DNA of 64,000 nt from Caprella mutica (Eukaryota > Arthropoda > Malacostraca > Amphipoda > Caprellidae): positions 148,976 through 212,975 of the forward strand of contig CANNZV010001630.1 in the NCBI GenBank assembly GCA_947561585.1. The letters are read 5' to 3'. Every line of letters starts with the position of its first letter. Position 1 is the stretch's first letter. The notes beneath the pieces were generated by a model. It had not been told where the DNA came from. It worked only from the letters and a program-made list of their open reading frames with translations, and did no database searches. The position numbers and the translations under genes are program-made. This document shows, piece by piece, positions 28,037 to 38,149 of this stretch.

Positions 28037-29068
28037 CTAGTTTTTCATACCATAAGTATCGTCGAGTCGATGTGCCATACGCTGTATCGCATCAATAATA
28101 TTATCTAAAGAAGGTGGATAATCTACATAGCGAACATTATGCTTGTCTTTGCCCCAAATACTAATCGTAATAACTTTTTTGCGTGTGCCATAAGCCACAA
28201 CCAAACGAAGTGGAATAGGCGTAGGTTTTTGCTGTTTTCGCTTGGCGCAAATAGAACTATTGCAATCATAAACACGCTCAAATTCAAAGAAATCTTGATC
28301 CATCACATATTGTGCAAAATCTTCTAGTTCTTCTCTCGAAATATCTTTTTTGGTAACACTCAAACCATTGTTCACACTTTTATATTCCTTAATCAAACGG
28401 CCTGAATTTTTAATTTGAATATAATCCCTCAACACAGGATCGATGCCACCATAATAACCACCACCAATTAATTCTACACTGATATATGGCCCCTCTTTTG
28501 GTGTTTCCTTAGTATTATTAGGTTTGCGAGGTTTTCTTTTTTTATTGAATGCCCACCAAGGTTTTTTCCCTTGTCGAGGATTGATAGCTTCCACATTTAC
28601 ATCAGGCAATTCGTTGGCAGGTTTGATAAAAGGAGCTTCTGTACTTTTCACATGTACAAAATGATATTGATAATTTCCTTTACTATTGGGTTGCGTAAAC
28701 TCTAAGACTAACTTTTCTTTATTTATATTGGTAATAATGAATTTGTTGATGTGTTTGAAACGATAAAACAATTCATTGTCGCTCAAGCTCCAATTTCCTT
28801 TGGTGAGTTTGCCATTCAAATATTGTTCATACGTATAATCATATTTGAAGTGCAAGAAGAATTCATAGTCTTCTTCTGCTTGATGAATAATGGTATTGGA
28901 TTCTACATGAGTAGCGTAGGTATAACGCCATTTGGTTTCGACCATCTGTCGTTCATCGACTTTGAAAAAAGGAGTCAAAGTGGTTTCGATAGGCGTATCA
29001 ACATGCGTTTCTTGTGCAACAAGTTGAACTACAAAAAGGAAAGAACAAAATAAAAATAGAATTCTCAT
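28037..29068 (-). CDS. secreted protein of unknown function
   Basis: 343 residues with a clear N-terminal signal peptide (MRILFLFCSFLFVVQLVAQ). The middle has a basic patch (KKPWWAFNKKRKPRKPNN), and the C-terminal part (about 190-330) forms a compact beta/alpha region ending in TISIWGKDKHN. I do not recognise a family. It has no genes in operon with it; the convergent epimerase ends 1 nt away. Probably periplasmic or outer-membrane associated. Confidence 0.6.
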   Translation of the reverse strand: MRILFLFCSFLFVVQLVAQETHVDTPIETTLTPFFKVDERQMVETKWRYTYATHVESNTIIHQAEEDYEFFLHFKYDYTYEQYLNGKLTKGNWSLSDNELFYRFKHINKFIITNINKEKLVLEFTQPNSKGNYQYHFVHVKSTEAPFIKPANELPDVNVEAINPRQGKKPWWAFNKKRKPRKPNNTKETPKEGPYISVELIGGGYYGGIDPVLRDYIQIKNSGRLIKEYKSVNNGLSVTKKDISREELEDFAQYVMDQDFFEFERVYDCNSSICAKRKQQKPTPIPLRLVVAYGTRKKVITISIWGKDKHNVRYVDYPPSLDNIIDAIQRMAHRLDDTYGMKN

Positions 29069-29329
29069 TAAATACTAAATTTTAAAAAGCAGCAAAACTT
29101 TAGTATTAGCTCCTAAAGATTGACACTTTGCCACCCATAAAGTTATGTAATTATTTCGGGTGTTTGTTCTAATTTATGCCCGTTTTATTAATGCCTCAAA
29201 ATTAAGTACAACGACAAATTTAAACTTCAAATTCAATCCTGTTCGATGACAGGTAGGCTCAATAAGATGTTGACAATAAGATGTTTATGACAAATTTATT
29301 CTGCGAATAATTTTGACAAGCTACTTAGA

Positions 29330-30814
29330 TTAAAAACGAAAACCAATCGTTAAAAGAGCATCGTGTATCGTTTCTTCTGTACTTACAATAGGTTGATGGG
29401 CAGTAGTAGTGGAGTACGGTAAATACTCATTCTTTTCATTCAAAAGGCGATAAGCAGCATCTATATAAAAGCGTTCTAGTCGCAAACCTATTCCAAAACT
29501 AATTGCATCATTGTTATCTTTCTTATCTGCAAAAGCTGCGCCATTTATATTATATCCTACTCTAAATTGAACTTTTTCATATACATATTCAGCTCCTATT
29601 TTAAAGTTCAATGCAGACTTGAAACTATTGTCGATAGAATTATTAACGGATTGTTCTTGACTCGAAAAATTACTACTAGGATTATCTTTAGAAAAATTGA
29701 AAGAAGAAGTACCATAATCAGCATATTCTATCTCGGCACTCACAAAACCAAACTTTTTAATTAAAACGGCACCACTTGCCATATAACGCCAAGGCGTTCT
29801 CAGGCGATAACTAAAATCTCCTTCGGGCGAACTTTCATTGAAAATTCCACCTTCATTATTTGGTTCTGTAAAACTATAAGTGAGATTAACTTGGAATTGG
29901 TCGGTCAAACTAAATGCCGTCGGTGAATGAACCGCTGCACCCAAACGAACCATTTGATTGATTCTATAAATCAAACCAAGTTTGAAATTAATCCCTAGCC
30001 CAGAAGTACTAATATCTTCGCTATAAACCAAATCATTGAAAAAAGGAATATCATCTGCTGCACTATCTGTTTCAGAATAAGTTCTATTTTGTTCCCAATT
30101 CAAAAAAGGAACGCCAATAGTTGCACCAAAAAGGATGCGATTGTTATAATTGCTTGCCAATGAAAAAACCATTTCATTGATTCCTCCCGTAGTTTCTACG
30201 TTTTCTTGTCGAAAGACAGGAGTATCAGGAAAACCAGTAAAATCTGTCATATAATTATTGTCTCCTACAAAATCATAAATTGCTCCCGTTTGATAAGCCA
30301 AGCTAGTTCCAAATTCATTGAGTTGACCGGGAGGAATCCCATTGGCAACTTCTGCATAGCTATCAGCCATCGAGCCAGTAGTAAAACCTTCATAGGTGAT
30401 ATTCCGATTGTAATCGGCAATTTTATTATAACCTATTCCAAGGTTAAGAGACTTCCATCGAACGTGTTTTTTGATGCGACTAAAAAAAACGACACCTACA
30501 TTATTTAGTTTCAATTTATTACTTGTATCTTCAAAAAGACCATTATCATTTTCATCTAACCTTGCCAAAGATTTGTGTGATACAAAGCCGGGAGTCACTA
30601 CAAATTCCGATTTCCGATAGGCAGCCAAGCCCGCAGGATTGCTGCTGACAGTACTATAATCTGTTCCTAGTGCACCCATTGCACCACCTACTCCAATATA
30701 GCGGGCAGTTCCTTGCACTCCTTGCAAGGAATAGCGTAAGGCATCGGTAGCCGTTTGTGAGAAAACGAATGAGCAAAGACTTAAAAATAAGATAGAGAGT
30801 ATGGGGCGTTTCAT
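29330..30814 (-). CDS. OmpP1/FadL-family outer-membrane protein
   Basis: 494 residues, with signal peptide (MKRPILSILFLSLCSFVFSQ) and the FadL/OmpP1 N-terminal pattern SLQGVQGTARYIGVGGAMGALGTDYSTVSSNPAGLA. The rest alternates aromatic and polar residues as expected for a 14-strand barrel, ending in LTIGFRF with the C-terminal Phe typical of barrel proteins. In other bacteria the family imports hydrophobic compounds; the ligand here is unknown. It stands alone on the minus strand. Confidence 0.85.
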   Translation of the reverse strand: MKRPILSILFLSLCSFVFSQTATDALRYSLQGVQGTARYIGVGGAMGALGTDYSTVSSNPAGLAAYRKSEFVVTPGFVSHKSLARLDENDNGLFEDTSNKLKLNNVGVVFFSRIKKHVRWKSLNLGIGYNKIADYNRNITYEGFTTGSMADSYAEVANGIPPGQLNEFGTSLAYQTGAIYDFVGDNNYMTDFTGFPDTPVFRQENVETTGGINEMVFSLASNYNNRILFGATIGVPFLNWEQNRTYSETDSAADDIPFFNDLVYSEDISTSGLGINFKLGLIYRINQMVRLGAAVHSPTAFSLTDQFQVNLTYSFTEPNNEGGIFNESSPEGDFSYRLRTPWRYMASGAVLIKKFGFVSAEIEYADYGTSSFNFSKDNPSSNFSSQEQSVNNSIDNSFKSALNFKIGAEYVYEKVQFRVGYNINGAAFADKKDNNDAISFGIGLRLERFYIDAAYRLLNEKNEYLPYSTTTAHQPIVSTEETIHDALLTIGFRF

Positions 30815-30864
30815 TAAATATATAGTTTGGATAAAAAAACAACATTTCGAGATGAAAGAACTAA

Positions 30865-30900
30865 AAAAAGGGTGAATATTTAAAAATATTCACCCTTTTT
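30865..30900. terminator. rho-independent terminator hairpin
   Basis: 16-bp perfect stem AAAAAGGGTGAATATT paired with its complement around a 4-nt loop, with T- and A-runs at the ends. It lies 50 nt downstream of the stop of the tyrosine/asparagine-rich gene and upstream of the OmpP1-like gene, and would end the former's transcript. Confidence 0.85.
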
Positions 30901-30949
30901 ATTCAGTCAATTCAAATTTATTTTTGAATTACTATTAAAATAGTAGCTA

Positions 30950-32350
30950 TTAGTTACCTCTTCTTGATGAAGAACGAGAGCCAGAAGAACGAGTTCCTGA
31001 AGAACTTCGGCTACTACTGCTTTTGTTGTAACTTTTAGAAGAAGTGTTACTTCTTGAACTTTTGTTGTAAGATTTAGAAGAACCACTTCTGCTGCTGCTA
31101 TTTCCTCTGTTATAAGACTTAGGAGAAGAGTTGCTTCTTGAGCTACCATTGTAACCTTTAGAAGAGCCACTTCTACTACTTCCTCTGTTATAATCGCTTT
31201 TGGTAGAGCTATTGCTTCTTGAAGGGCGATTATAAGTGCGAGAAGAACTATTAGTAGAGTTATTATAACGAGTAGTATTATTACTGTTGGTACGACTAGG
31301 TTTGTTATAGTTGTACGTCTTGCCATTGTTGCTATAACGACTGTTGCGCTTGTTAGCACTAGGCTTCGTTACAGTACGGTCTTTAGGAATATAAGCACTT
31401 GTAGTATTTCCTTTTTTAGTGCTTGTATTTGTTCGTACTTTATCTCTTTGTACAGGAGTAGTACTAGGTTTTGTTGCTTTTGTAGCATTACCTGTACGAC
31501 TAGTCGAAGCTATTTTTCCGCCATTATTAGTTACACTTGGTGCACCAGAAGTAGCAGCAGAAATACGAGTTGCATCAGTGCTAGAAATCTTATTTCCACC
31601 TCTTGGGCTATTCGTAGAACCATTACCTGAACCACTAGCTATATCACGAGGTCCTGTGTATGAACCGCCATTATTGTTATTAGAAACTGTTGTCGTGTAA
31701 AAGTTAGGATTATTGTAATTACTACCACCATTACTATTGTTACCATAGTAACTTGGAGGGCAGTAAGCTGTGCTACCATATCCCCCACCATAATTATTAA
31801 AGGTGTTGTAGGTATTGCCACCATATCCATAACCATTATTCCAATTGCTATAGTTGTAATTATTATAGCCATTGTTCCAGTTATTCCAAGGATTGTTAAA
31901 ACCATTGCTTACTATGATAGTTGTCCCAGGGCGATTCCAACTATTGAAACTGTTGTAACGAGACCATCTTCTGTACCTTCTATAGTCACTATAGCTATTG
32001 AAAGTAACATAAATGCTATTTCCACCATAAGGATTGTAGAAATTATTATAATAGCCTATATTAGTATAACATGGGTCATAAAATCCAAACCCTCTATAAG
32101 AACGGTTGAATCGACGGATACGAGAAGAGTAATAATATTCATAATTATCATCGTCATAGTCACTGTCATCGTATTCTTCTTCTCCATAATAGTTGTTGGT
32201 TACATAAGTGTCACCATCATTATCTGTTTCGTAAGTCGTTTCGTCTGCATCAGGATTATAGTACAAATCGTCGTACTGCGCTGATGCTGTAAATGCCAAT
32301 CCGAAGATTAAAGCAAAGATAAAGGATAAAGAAATTGTTTTATTTTTCAT
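30950..32350 (-). CDS. secreted low-complexity Tyr/Asn/Ser/Gly-rich protein
   Basis: About 466 residues from the second Met (32350), which begins a good signal peptide (MKNKTISLSFIFALIFGLAFTASA). The mature part starts very acidic with Tyr and Asp (DDLYYNPDADETTY), passes through Tyr/Asn/Gly/Trp-rich repeats (WNNGYNNYNYSNWNNGYG) and ends in a Ser/Arg/Asn-rich tail (SSRSGSSKSYNKSSRSN). No enzyme domain is visible. This composition suggests an extracellular or cell-surface structural material, perhaps adhesive or matrix-like; that is speculation. Monocistronic with its own terminator. Confidence 0.65.
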   Translation of the reverse strand: MKNKTISLSFIFALIFGLAFTASAQYDDLYYNPDADETTYETDNDGDTYVTNNYYGEEEYDDSDYDDDNYEYYYSSRIRRFNRSYRGFGFYDPCYTNIGYYNNFYNPYGGNSIYVTFNSYSDYRRYRRWSRYNSFNSWNRPGTTIIVSNGFNNPWNNWNNGYNNYNYSNWNNGYGYGGNTYNTFNNYGGGYGSTAYCPPSYYGNNSNGGSNYNNPNFYTTTVSNNNNGGSYTGPRDIASGSGNGSTNSPRGGNKISSTDATRISAATSGAPSVTNNGGKIASTSRTGNATKATKPSTTPVQRDKVRTNTSTKKGNTTSAYIPKDRTVTKPSANKRNSRYSNNGKTYNYNKPSRTNSNNTTRYNNSTNSSSRTYNRPSRSNSSTKSDYNRGSSRSGSSKGYNGSSRSNSSPKSYNRGNSSSRSGSSKSYNKSSRSNTSSKSYNKSSSSRSSSGTRSSGSRSSSRRGN

Positions 32351-32604
32351 ATACATTAAAGTTTAAAATGTAATTACTGCTACTCTCTTAATTTGATTAC
32401 AAGTGTAATTTATTACTTTTGTGGCTAATTTTTAGTTAAAGAGATATTAAAGTTAAATCTATTGTTAGTTAAAAGTGTTAAATCTACTAAAATTACACGC
32501 TTTTATGACGAAAAGAGGAACTCTCTGTCACAATCTTTAGTATTTGTTAGTAGGCTTTAATAAAATTTTAACGAGAATACAGATTCAAAACGAATATAAA
32601 CAGT

Positions 32605-34074
32605 ATGTCAAAAGAAATAAAAAGTAGAGCAGAAGATTATTCGCAATGGTATAATGACATTGTACGAAAAGCCGAATTGGCAGATCATTCTGCTGTTAGG
32701 GGTTGTATGGTTATTCGTCCCAATGGTTATGCTATATGGGAAAACATGAAAGCCCAATTGGACAAAATGTTCAAAGAGACAGGACACGTCAATGCTTATT
32801 TTCCATTATTTGTTCCCAAAAGCTTGTTTGAAGCAGAGGAAAAAAATGCAGAAGGTTTTGCCAAAGAATGTGCCATTGTAACGCACTATCGTTTGAAAAA
32901 CGACCCTGCTGGTGGTGGCAAATTAATGGTTGATCCAGATGCTAAATTGGAAGAAGAATTAATCGTTCGTCCAACAAGTGAAGCTATTATTTGGAATACC
33001 TATAAAGGTTGGATCAATTCTTATCGAGATTTACCTTTGTTGATCAACCAATGGGCAAATGTAGTACGTTGGGAAATGCGGACTCGCTTGTTCTTACGAA
33101 CAGCTGAGTTTTTGTGGCAAGAAGGACACACAGCGCATTCTACCAAAGAAGAAGCATTGGTAGAGACTCGAAAAATATTAGATATCTATGCTGACTTTGC
33201 CGAAAATTATATGGCGATGCCTGTAATAAAAGGAGTCAAATCTGCTAATGAACGTTTTGCAGGAGCAGAAGACACTTATACGATAGAGGCACTCATGCAA
33301 GATAAGCGTGCCTTGCAAGCAGGAACGTCTCACTTTTTGGGACAAAATTTTGCGAAAGCTTTTGATGTGCAATTCTTAAATGATAAAAACAAACGAGAAT
33401 ATGTTTGGGCGACTTCTTGGGGTGTTTCTACTCGCTTGATGGGCGGATTGATTATGACACATTCCGATGATAGCGGATTGGTGCTTCCTCCAAAATTGGC
33501 TGCAATTCAAGTCGTTATTATTCCTATACCAAAACCATCGGAAGAAATTGACGACGTTGCGAATACTATAATAAGTGACTTAAAAGCCAAAGACATTTCT
33601 GTAAAATACGATACGGACAAGAAAAAGCGTCCTGGATTTAAGTTTGCAGAATATGAATTAATCGGAATTCCTGTGCGAATTGGAATCGGAAAGAGAGACT
33701 TAGAAAAAGGAGTTGTCGAGGTAGCTCGTCGAGATACCAAGGAAAAAATGTCTGTTCCTGTAGAAGGTTTGGCGGATTACATCGCCCAACTCTTAGAGGA
33801 TATTCAAAACAACCTTTTTCAACGAGCACTCAAATTTAGAGATGAACACATCACTAAAGCAGATACGTTTGACGAGTTCAAAGAAATAGTCAATGGCAAA
33901 GGAGGTTTCGTTTCGGCACATTGGGATGGAACGACCGAAACTGAAATCAAGATAAAGGAATTGACCAAAGCAACCATTCGATGTATTCCCTTAAACAATG
34001 AATTGGAAGAAGGTAAATGTATCCTTACAGGCGAACCATCTAAGCAAAGAGTTTTGTTTGCCAAAGCTTATTGA
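32605..34074 (+). CDS. proS: prolyl-tRNA synthetase, archaeal/eukaryote-type
   Basis: 489 residues, class II synthetase. It begins [20 protein letters not shown] and [15 protein letters not shown] (ProRS type-3 start), with motif 2 [19 protein letters not shown] and motif 3 [12 protein letters not shown]. The C-terminal extension ends in KAY, typical of this form, rather than the bacterial form with an editing domain. It loads proline onto tRNA-Pro. Monocistronic on +; followed by a large inverted repeat that may act as terminator. Confidence 0.95.
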   Translation: MSKEIKSRAEDYSQWYNDIVRKAELADHSAVRGCMVIRPNGYAIWENMKAQLDKMFKETGHVNAYFPLFVPKSLFEAEEKNAEGFAKECAIVTHYRLKNDPAGGGKLMVDPDAKLEEELIVRPTSEAIIWNTYKGWINSYRDLPLLINQWANVVRWEMRTRLFLRTAEFLWQEGHTAHSTKEEALVETRKILDIYADFAENYMAMPVIKGVKSANERFAGAEDTYTIEALMQDKRALQAGTSHFLGQNFAKAFDVQFLNDKNKREYVWATSWGVSTRLMGGLIMTHSDDSGLVLPPKLAAIQVVIIPIPKPSEEIDDVANTIISDLKAKDISVKYDTDKKKRPGFKFAEYELIGIPVRIGIGKRDLEKGVVEVARRDTKEKMSVPVEGLADYIAQLLEDIQNNLFQRALKFRDEHITKADTFDEFKEIVNGKGGFVSAHWDGTTETEIKIKELTKATIRCIPLNNELEEGKCILTGEPSKQRVLFAKAY

Positions 34075-34080
34075 TCCAAA

Positions 34081-34219
34081 TTAAGACTTAAAAGATGCCA
34101 GACCGTTTCTTATTGAAACTGTCAGAAGACAGACTTTTTACGTTGAAATTGATTAACGTAAAAAGTCTGTCTTCTGACAGCCTGCCTCAGGCAGCGGTCT
34201 GACATCTTTTAAGTCTTAA
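34081..34219. repeat. 139-bp nested inverted repeat after proS
   Basis: Inner arms 34119-34144 and 34155-34180 are perfect 26-bp complements; outer arms 34081-34105 and 34195-34219 match over 25 bp with one mismatch. A small extra palindrome, CTGCCTCAGGCAG, lies at 34182-34194. It could fold as one long hairpin or cruciform. It may be a proS terminator or a small non-autonomous mobile element. Confidence 0.85.
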
Positions 34220-34285
34220 TCCAAACACACCAGAAAAACCTTTTTTGACGTTTATAAGTAATTGAACAAAACCAAATTTACTCCT

Positions 34286-34795
34286 ATGCGTTATCTATTC
34301 CTTTTCTTGCTCCCATTATTGTTTTCCAATTGCGAAAAAGAAGAAATCATTCTTTTTGAGATGGATTTTCGACAAGACTTCGAAATTCCTGCGGGTTTGA
34401 ACACCATCGAAACGCATCATTTTTTGATTAGAGATGTTGGTACGAACTTAGCAACTTATTTGGCAACGTTCGACAATACAGAATCAGAAATAGTTGTAAT
34501 TAACCCCAAAACAGCACGAATTGAATCCCTTTTTTCTAATGTAGAATACGATATCATACAAGAAATATCGGTTCGAGTTTTCAAAGATGATCCACTAGAT
34601 TATCAAGAGATTTTTTATCGAGAAGATGTTCCTTTCAATACGAGCGACGAATTATTTCTACTACCAACTTTAGTAGACTTAAAAGCCTTGATACTTGAAG
34701 AAGAACAATTTGATATAGATGTAGCTATTCGATTTCGACAAGCTCCAGCTCAATTTATCGAAACCAGATTGACCTTCGATTTGTTAGTGAAATAA
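34286..34795 (+). CDS. small lipoprotein of unknown function
   Basis: About 169 residues from the ATG at 34286; an upstream in-frame TTG at 34262 would add 8 residues, but the ATG fits the signal peptide better (MRYLFLFLLPLLFSNC). The lipobox cysteine is in LFSNC. The mature part alternates beta-strand-like segments (FEMDFRQDFEIPAG, VDVAIRFRQAPA style) and may be a small beta-sandwich; no family recognised. It ends 10 nt before the M16 peptidase gene and is probably co-transcribed with it. Confidence 0.6.
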   Translation: MRYLFLFLLPLLFSNCEKEEIILFEMDFRQDFEIPAGLNTIETHHFLIRDVGTNLATYLATFDNTESEIVVINPKTARIESLFSNVEYDIIQEISVRVFKDDPLDYQEIFYREDVPFNTSDELFLLPTLVDLKALILEEEQFDIDVAIRFRQAPAQFIETRLTFDLLVK

Positions 34796-34805
34796 GAAAT
34801 AAGAT

Positions 34806-36056
34806 ATGATACAATTTGAACGATTTGAATTAGAAAATGGACTTCGGGTATTGGTGCATGAAGACGAAAGCACACCGATGGTTGCTTTCAATATATTATA
34901 TGATGTTGGTGCGAGAGATGAGGCAGAAAACAAAACAGGATTTGCTCATTTATTTGAACATTTAATGTTTAGTGGTTCGCTCCATGTCGAGGATTTTGAT
35001 GAACCCATCCAACGTGCAGGCGGCGATAGCAACGCCTTCACCAATAATGATATCACTAATTTTTACGTTACCCTTCCTAGCCAAAACATAGAGACTGCTT
35101 TTTGGTTGGAATCTGACCGTATGTTGGGCTTGAGCTTTAGCAAAAAAGGCCTAGATGTGCAACGAAAAGTAGTAGTAGAGGAATTTAAAGAAACTTGCCT
35201 CAATCGTCCTTATGGCGATGTATGGCATCATTTATCCGATTTGGCATTCAAAGTGCATCCTTATCGTTGGCCTACAATCGGCAAAACGCTTCAACATATT
35301 GAAGATGCGACAATGGATGATGTAAAGGATTTTTTTTATAAATATTATCGTCCTAATAATGCTATTTTAGTGGTCTCAGGCAACGTTCAATTGGAACAAA
35401 TAAAGGCGCTTTCACAAAAATGGTTTGGAGACATTCCTGCTGGAAAAGTTCCTCAACGAAAATTGCCTCAAGAGCCTGTTCAACAACAGTTTAAGAAAAA
35501 AATCAACCAATCCAATGTTCCATTGGATGCGCTTTATATGGCCTTTCATATACCAGAACGTACTCATCCCGATTACTATAAAATAGATTTATTATCAGAT
35601 GTATTATCCAATGGACGTTCTGCAAGATTGTATCGCCGTTTGCACAAAGAACAGAAATTATTCATCAATATAGATGCATACATCACAGGAAGTATAGATC
35701 CTGGCTTGTTGATTATTGAAGGCAAACCTGCAGAAGGAGTGAGTTTGGAACAAGCAGAAGCGGCTATTTGGAAGGAATTGGAAATTTTGAAAAAGGAGCT
35801 TATCTCAGAAGAAGAATTACAAAAGTTGAAAAACAAAGTAGAAAGTACGCTTGTTTTTTCAGAAACCAATGTTCTCAACAAAGCCATTAATTTAGCTTTT
35901 TTCGAACTGCTTGGTGATGCCAACAAAATTAATGAAGAAGCTGCTTTATATCAAAAGGTCACGGTACAAGATCTTCACGAAGTTGCCAATCGTATCTTAG
36001 TAGCAGAAAATTGTTCGGAACTCTACTATAAATCCAAACAAGAAGAAGCAGTATAG
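34806..36056 (+). CDS. M16-family zinc metallopeptidase
   Basis: 416 residues. The inverted zinc motif HLFEH lies at residues 48-52 (HxxEH), and the third ligand Glu is in VVVEEFKE near 125-129, about the usual 76 residues downstream. The protein is one M16 half with its C-terminal domain (for example SEEELQKLKNKVESTLVF). It degrades peptides or processes proteins; no signal peptide is visible, so cytoplasmic action is likely. The gamma-CA-like gene follows by 68 nt on the same strand. Confidence 0.9.
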   Translation: MIQFERFELENGLRVLVHEDESTPMVAFNILYDVGARDEAENKTGFAHLFEHLMFSGSLHVEDFDEPIQRAGGDSNAFTNNDITNFYVTLPSQNIETAFWLESDRMLGLSFSKKGLDVQRKVVVEEFKETCLNRPYGDVWHHLSDLAFKVHPYRWPTIGKTLQHIEDATMDDVKDFFYKYYRPNNAILVVSGNVQLEQIKALSQKWFGDIPAGKVPQRKLPQEPVQQQFKKKINQSNVPLDALYMAFHIPERTHPDYYKIDLLSDVLSNGRSARLYRRLHKEQKLFINIDAYITGSIDPGLLIIEGKPAEGVSLEQAEAAIWKELEILKKELISEEELQKLKNKVESTLVFSETNVLNKAINLAFFELLGDANKINEEAALYQKVTVQDLHEVANRILVAENCSELYYKSKQEEAV

Positions 36057-36124
36057 TTTTTTATCAAAAAAAACAAGACAATCTCCTCCTTTGGACGAGC
36101 AGGAAAGAAAGAAAAACCAACATC

Positions 36125-36724
36125 ATGATTTTCGAATTCAAAGGCTTCAAACCAATCATTCATCCATCCGCTTTTGTCCATCCACTAGCAGCAGTTACAG
36201 GCAATGTCATTATTGGCAAAGACGTATATATTGGGCCAGGAGCAGCTATTCGGGGAGATTGGGGCGGTATTGTCATTGAAGATGGTTGCAATGTCCAAGA
36301 AAACTGTACTCTGCACATGTTTCCAGGAGTAACCATGCGTTTGGAAGAATCGGCACATATCGGACATGGCGCAATTATTCATGGTGCAACTATTGGCAAA
36401 AATACGCTTGTCGGAATGAATGCGGTGGTGATGGATGATGTCATCATTGGAGAAGAATGTATCATTGGTGCATTGGCATTTATCAAAGCAAAAAGCCAGA
36501 TTCCACGCCGCAGTTTAGTCGTCGGAAATCCTGCCAAAATCATCAAAGAAGTCTCCGATGAAATGATTGCTTGGAAAACCAAAGGAACACAATTGTATCA
36601 ACGCTTACCACAAGATTGTTCTGAAAGCCTTCGAGAATGTGAGCCACTTCGAGAAATGCCCGACAATCGACCTGCCCAAGAAAGCCTTTTCAAAACATGG
36701 GAGGCAATCAAAAAGAATAAATAG
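36125..36724 (+). CDS. gamma-carbonic-anhydrase-like hexapeptide protein (PaaY/CaiE type)
   Basis: 199 residues. A left-handed beta-helix of hexapeptide repeats (VIIGKDVYIGPGAAIRGDWG, then IGKNTLVGMNAVVMDDVIIG) with His64, His81 and His86 placed as in the zinc site of the gamma class (ENCTLH, HIGHGAIIHG). The C-terminal helix is typical of the PaaY/CaiE/YrdA group. Members are thioesterase-like or carbonic anhydrases; which applies here cannot be decided from sequence. Trimers expected. Probably in one transcript with the M16 gene. Confidence 0.85.
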   Translation: MIFEFKGFKPIIHPSAFVHPLAAVTGNVIIGKDVYIGPGAAIRGDWGGIVIEDGCNVQENCTLHMFPGVTMRLEESAHIGHGAIIHGATIGKNTLVGMNAVVMDDVIIGEECIIGALAFIKAKSQIPRRSLVVGNPAKIIKEVSDEMIAWKTKGTQLYQRLPQDCSESLRECEPLREMPDNRPAQESLFKTWEAIKKNK

Positions 36725-36832
36725 TTTTAGACATTTGAGTTTAGAATTGTGCGTTGTCCGTGCCTAAAATAGGTATTCAAATATCCAAGATTAACAGTGT
36801 CAACGTCCCACAAGCAAATCTAAAATCGAAAA

Positions 36833-37327
36833 GGTCAACGTCAAATTTTTGAGCTTAAAACTTGAACTTGAACTTAAAAAAAGGTCAACGTCAAATTTTT
36901 GAGCTTAAAACTTGAACTTGAACTTAAAAAAAGGTCAACGTCAAATTTTTGAGCTTAAAACTTGAACTTGAACTTAAAAAAGGTCAACGTCAAATTTTTG
37001 AGCTTAAAACTTGAACTTGAACTTAAAAAAGGTCAACGTCAAATTTTTGAGCTTAAAACTTGAACTTGAACTTAAAAAAGGTCAACGTCAAATTTTTGAG
37101 CTTAAAACTTGAACTTGAACTTAAAAAAAGGTCAACGTCAAATTTTTGAGCTTAAAACTTGAACTTGAACTTAAAAAAGGTCAACGTCAAATTTTTGAGC
37201 TTAAAACTTGAACTTGAACTTAAAAAAAGGTCAACGTCAAATTTTTGAGCTTAAAACTTGAACTTGAACTTAAAAAAAGGTCAACGTCAAATTTTTGAGC
37301 TTAAAACTTGAACTTGAACTTAAAAAA
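36833..37327. repeat. ten-copy 49/50-bp tandem repeat
   Basis: Ten near-identical units, each starting GGTCAACGTCAAATTTTTG, begin at 36833, 36883, 36933, 36982, 37031, 37080, 37130, 37179, 37229 and 37279. Length differs by one base only in the A-run at the unit end. A degenerate eleventh start (GGTCAAAGTCCCA) follows at 37328. The rest of the 36725-37467 spacer has no gene. No spacers, so not CRISPR. Confidence 0.95.
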
Positions 37328-37467
37328 GGTCAAAGTCCCACAAATAAATCTAAAATCCAATATCGCCATTCGTAAATTTTAACTGCCGAAGGCATGTCTA
37401 AAATCAAAAGAATCTACGTCTAACCAAGCTATTCAAAATTAGAACATTCAAAATTGTAAGCTTAAAG

Positions 37468-38034
37468 CTAAGCAAGACCCCAAGACCTCGGCACACCTTC
37501 CTCCTCGGCCAAAGAAGCCGTAGGCTCAAATTGATAAATATATTTCAAAACTACATTTAAGTCTTCCGAAAATTCGAGGTGCAAATCTTCATGCAATTTT
37601 TCGGCTTTCGCCAAAACCGCTTTGATGCGAGTAATGACATACTTTTTGAACGTACGAGCTCTAAAGCTAGGAAAGGATTGTAGCATCATCATCTGATTTT
37701 CAAAAGCCAATTTGAGCATAAAAACCGTCAATTGTACTTCTCCCAATTTATCTTTCGTTATTTTGATATGCTCGGTAATGCGAGCATTGCAAGTTCGCAA
37801 GTCGAGTAATAAATAACCTGGTGTATTATAGTTGACAGGACGAAGTACTTGTCGAAAAAAGGTTTTTAAGTTTTCTTCTCGTTCTTCCAAGGTTTCGCCA
37901 GCTTCTAATAATTGAAAGGTCAATTTTTTGACCAATAATTGATCTTTAGCAATCAAACGTAGGAGCAATTTGTCCTTCTCTTTACTAGGCATTGCTTTTA
38001 CAGCCTCCTTAAAATCATCTGAAAGTTTTACCAT
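37468..38034 (-). CDS. conserved-looking protein of unknown function
   Basis: 188 residues from the ATG at 38034 (MVKLSDDFKEAVKAM). The open frame continues further upstream, but that part overlaps the divergent ygiQ gene and looks non-coding. The protein is mainly helical and charged (KDQLLVKKLTFQLLEAG, then ARTFKKYVITRIKAVLAKAEK). No membrane segment, signal peptide or known motif is visible. It shares a 115-bp intergenic region with ygiQ, so the two divergent promoters lie close together. Function unknown. Confidence 0.65.
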   Translation of the reverse strand: MVKLSDDFKEAVKAMPSKEKDKLLLRLIAKDQLLVKKLTFQLLEAGETLEEREENLKTFFRQVLRPVNYNTPGYLLLDLRTCNARITEHIKITKDKLGEVQLTVFMLKLAFENQMMMLQSFPSFRARTFKKYVITRIKAVLAKAEKLHEDLHLEFSEDLNVVLKYIYQFEPTASLAEEEGVPRSWGLA

Positions 38035-38149
38035 AGGAATCCAAATATTTTTTTTACAAAATCTAACTTGCCTTAAAATTAAATCAAAATAAAATTTTCC
38101 CAACAATAAAGTGGTATCTTTGTTTAGAATTTCATAAAAGACTATAATT

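Noticed and set aside
30907..31359. Leu/Val/Ile/Thr-rich open frame
   Set aside because: Shadow of the Ser/Asn-rich coding repeats in another frame.
36833..37327. CRISPR array
   Set aside because: The repeats are contiguous with no unique spacers and no cas genes are nearby; it is a plain tandem repeat.
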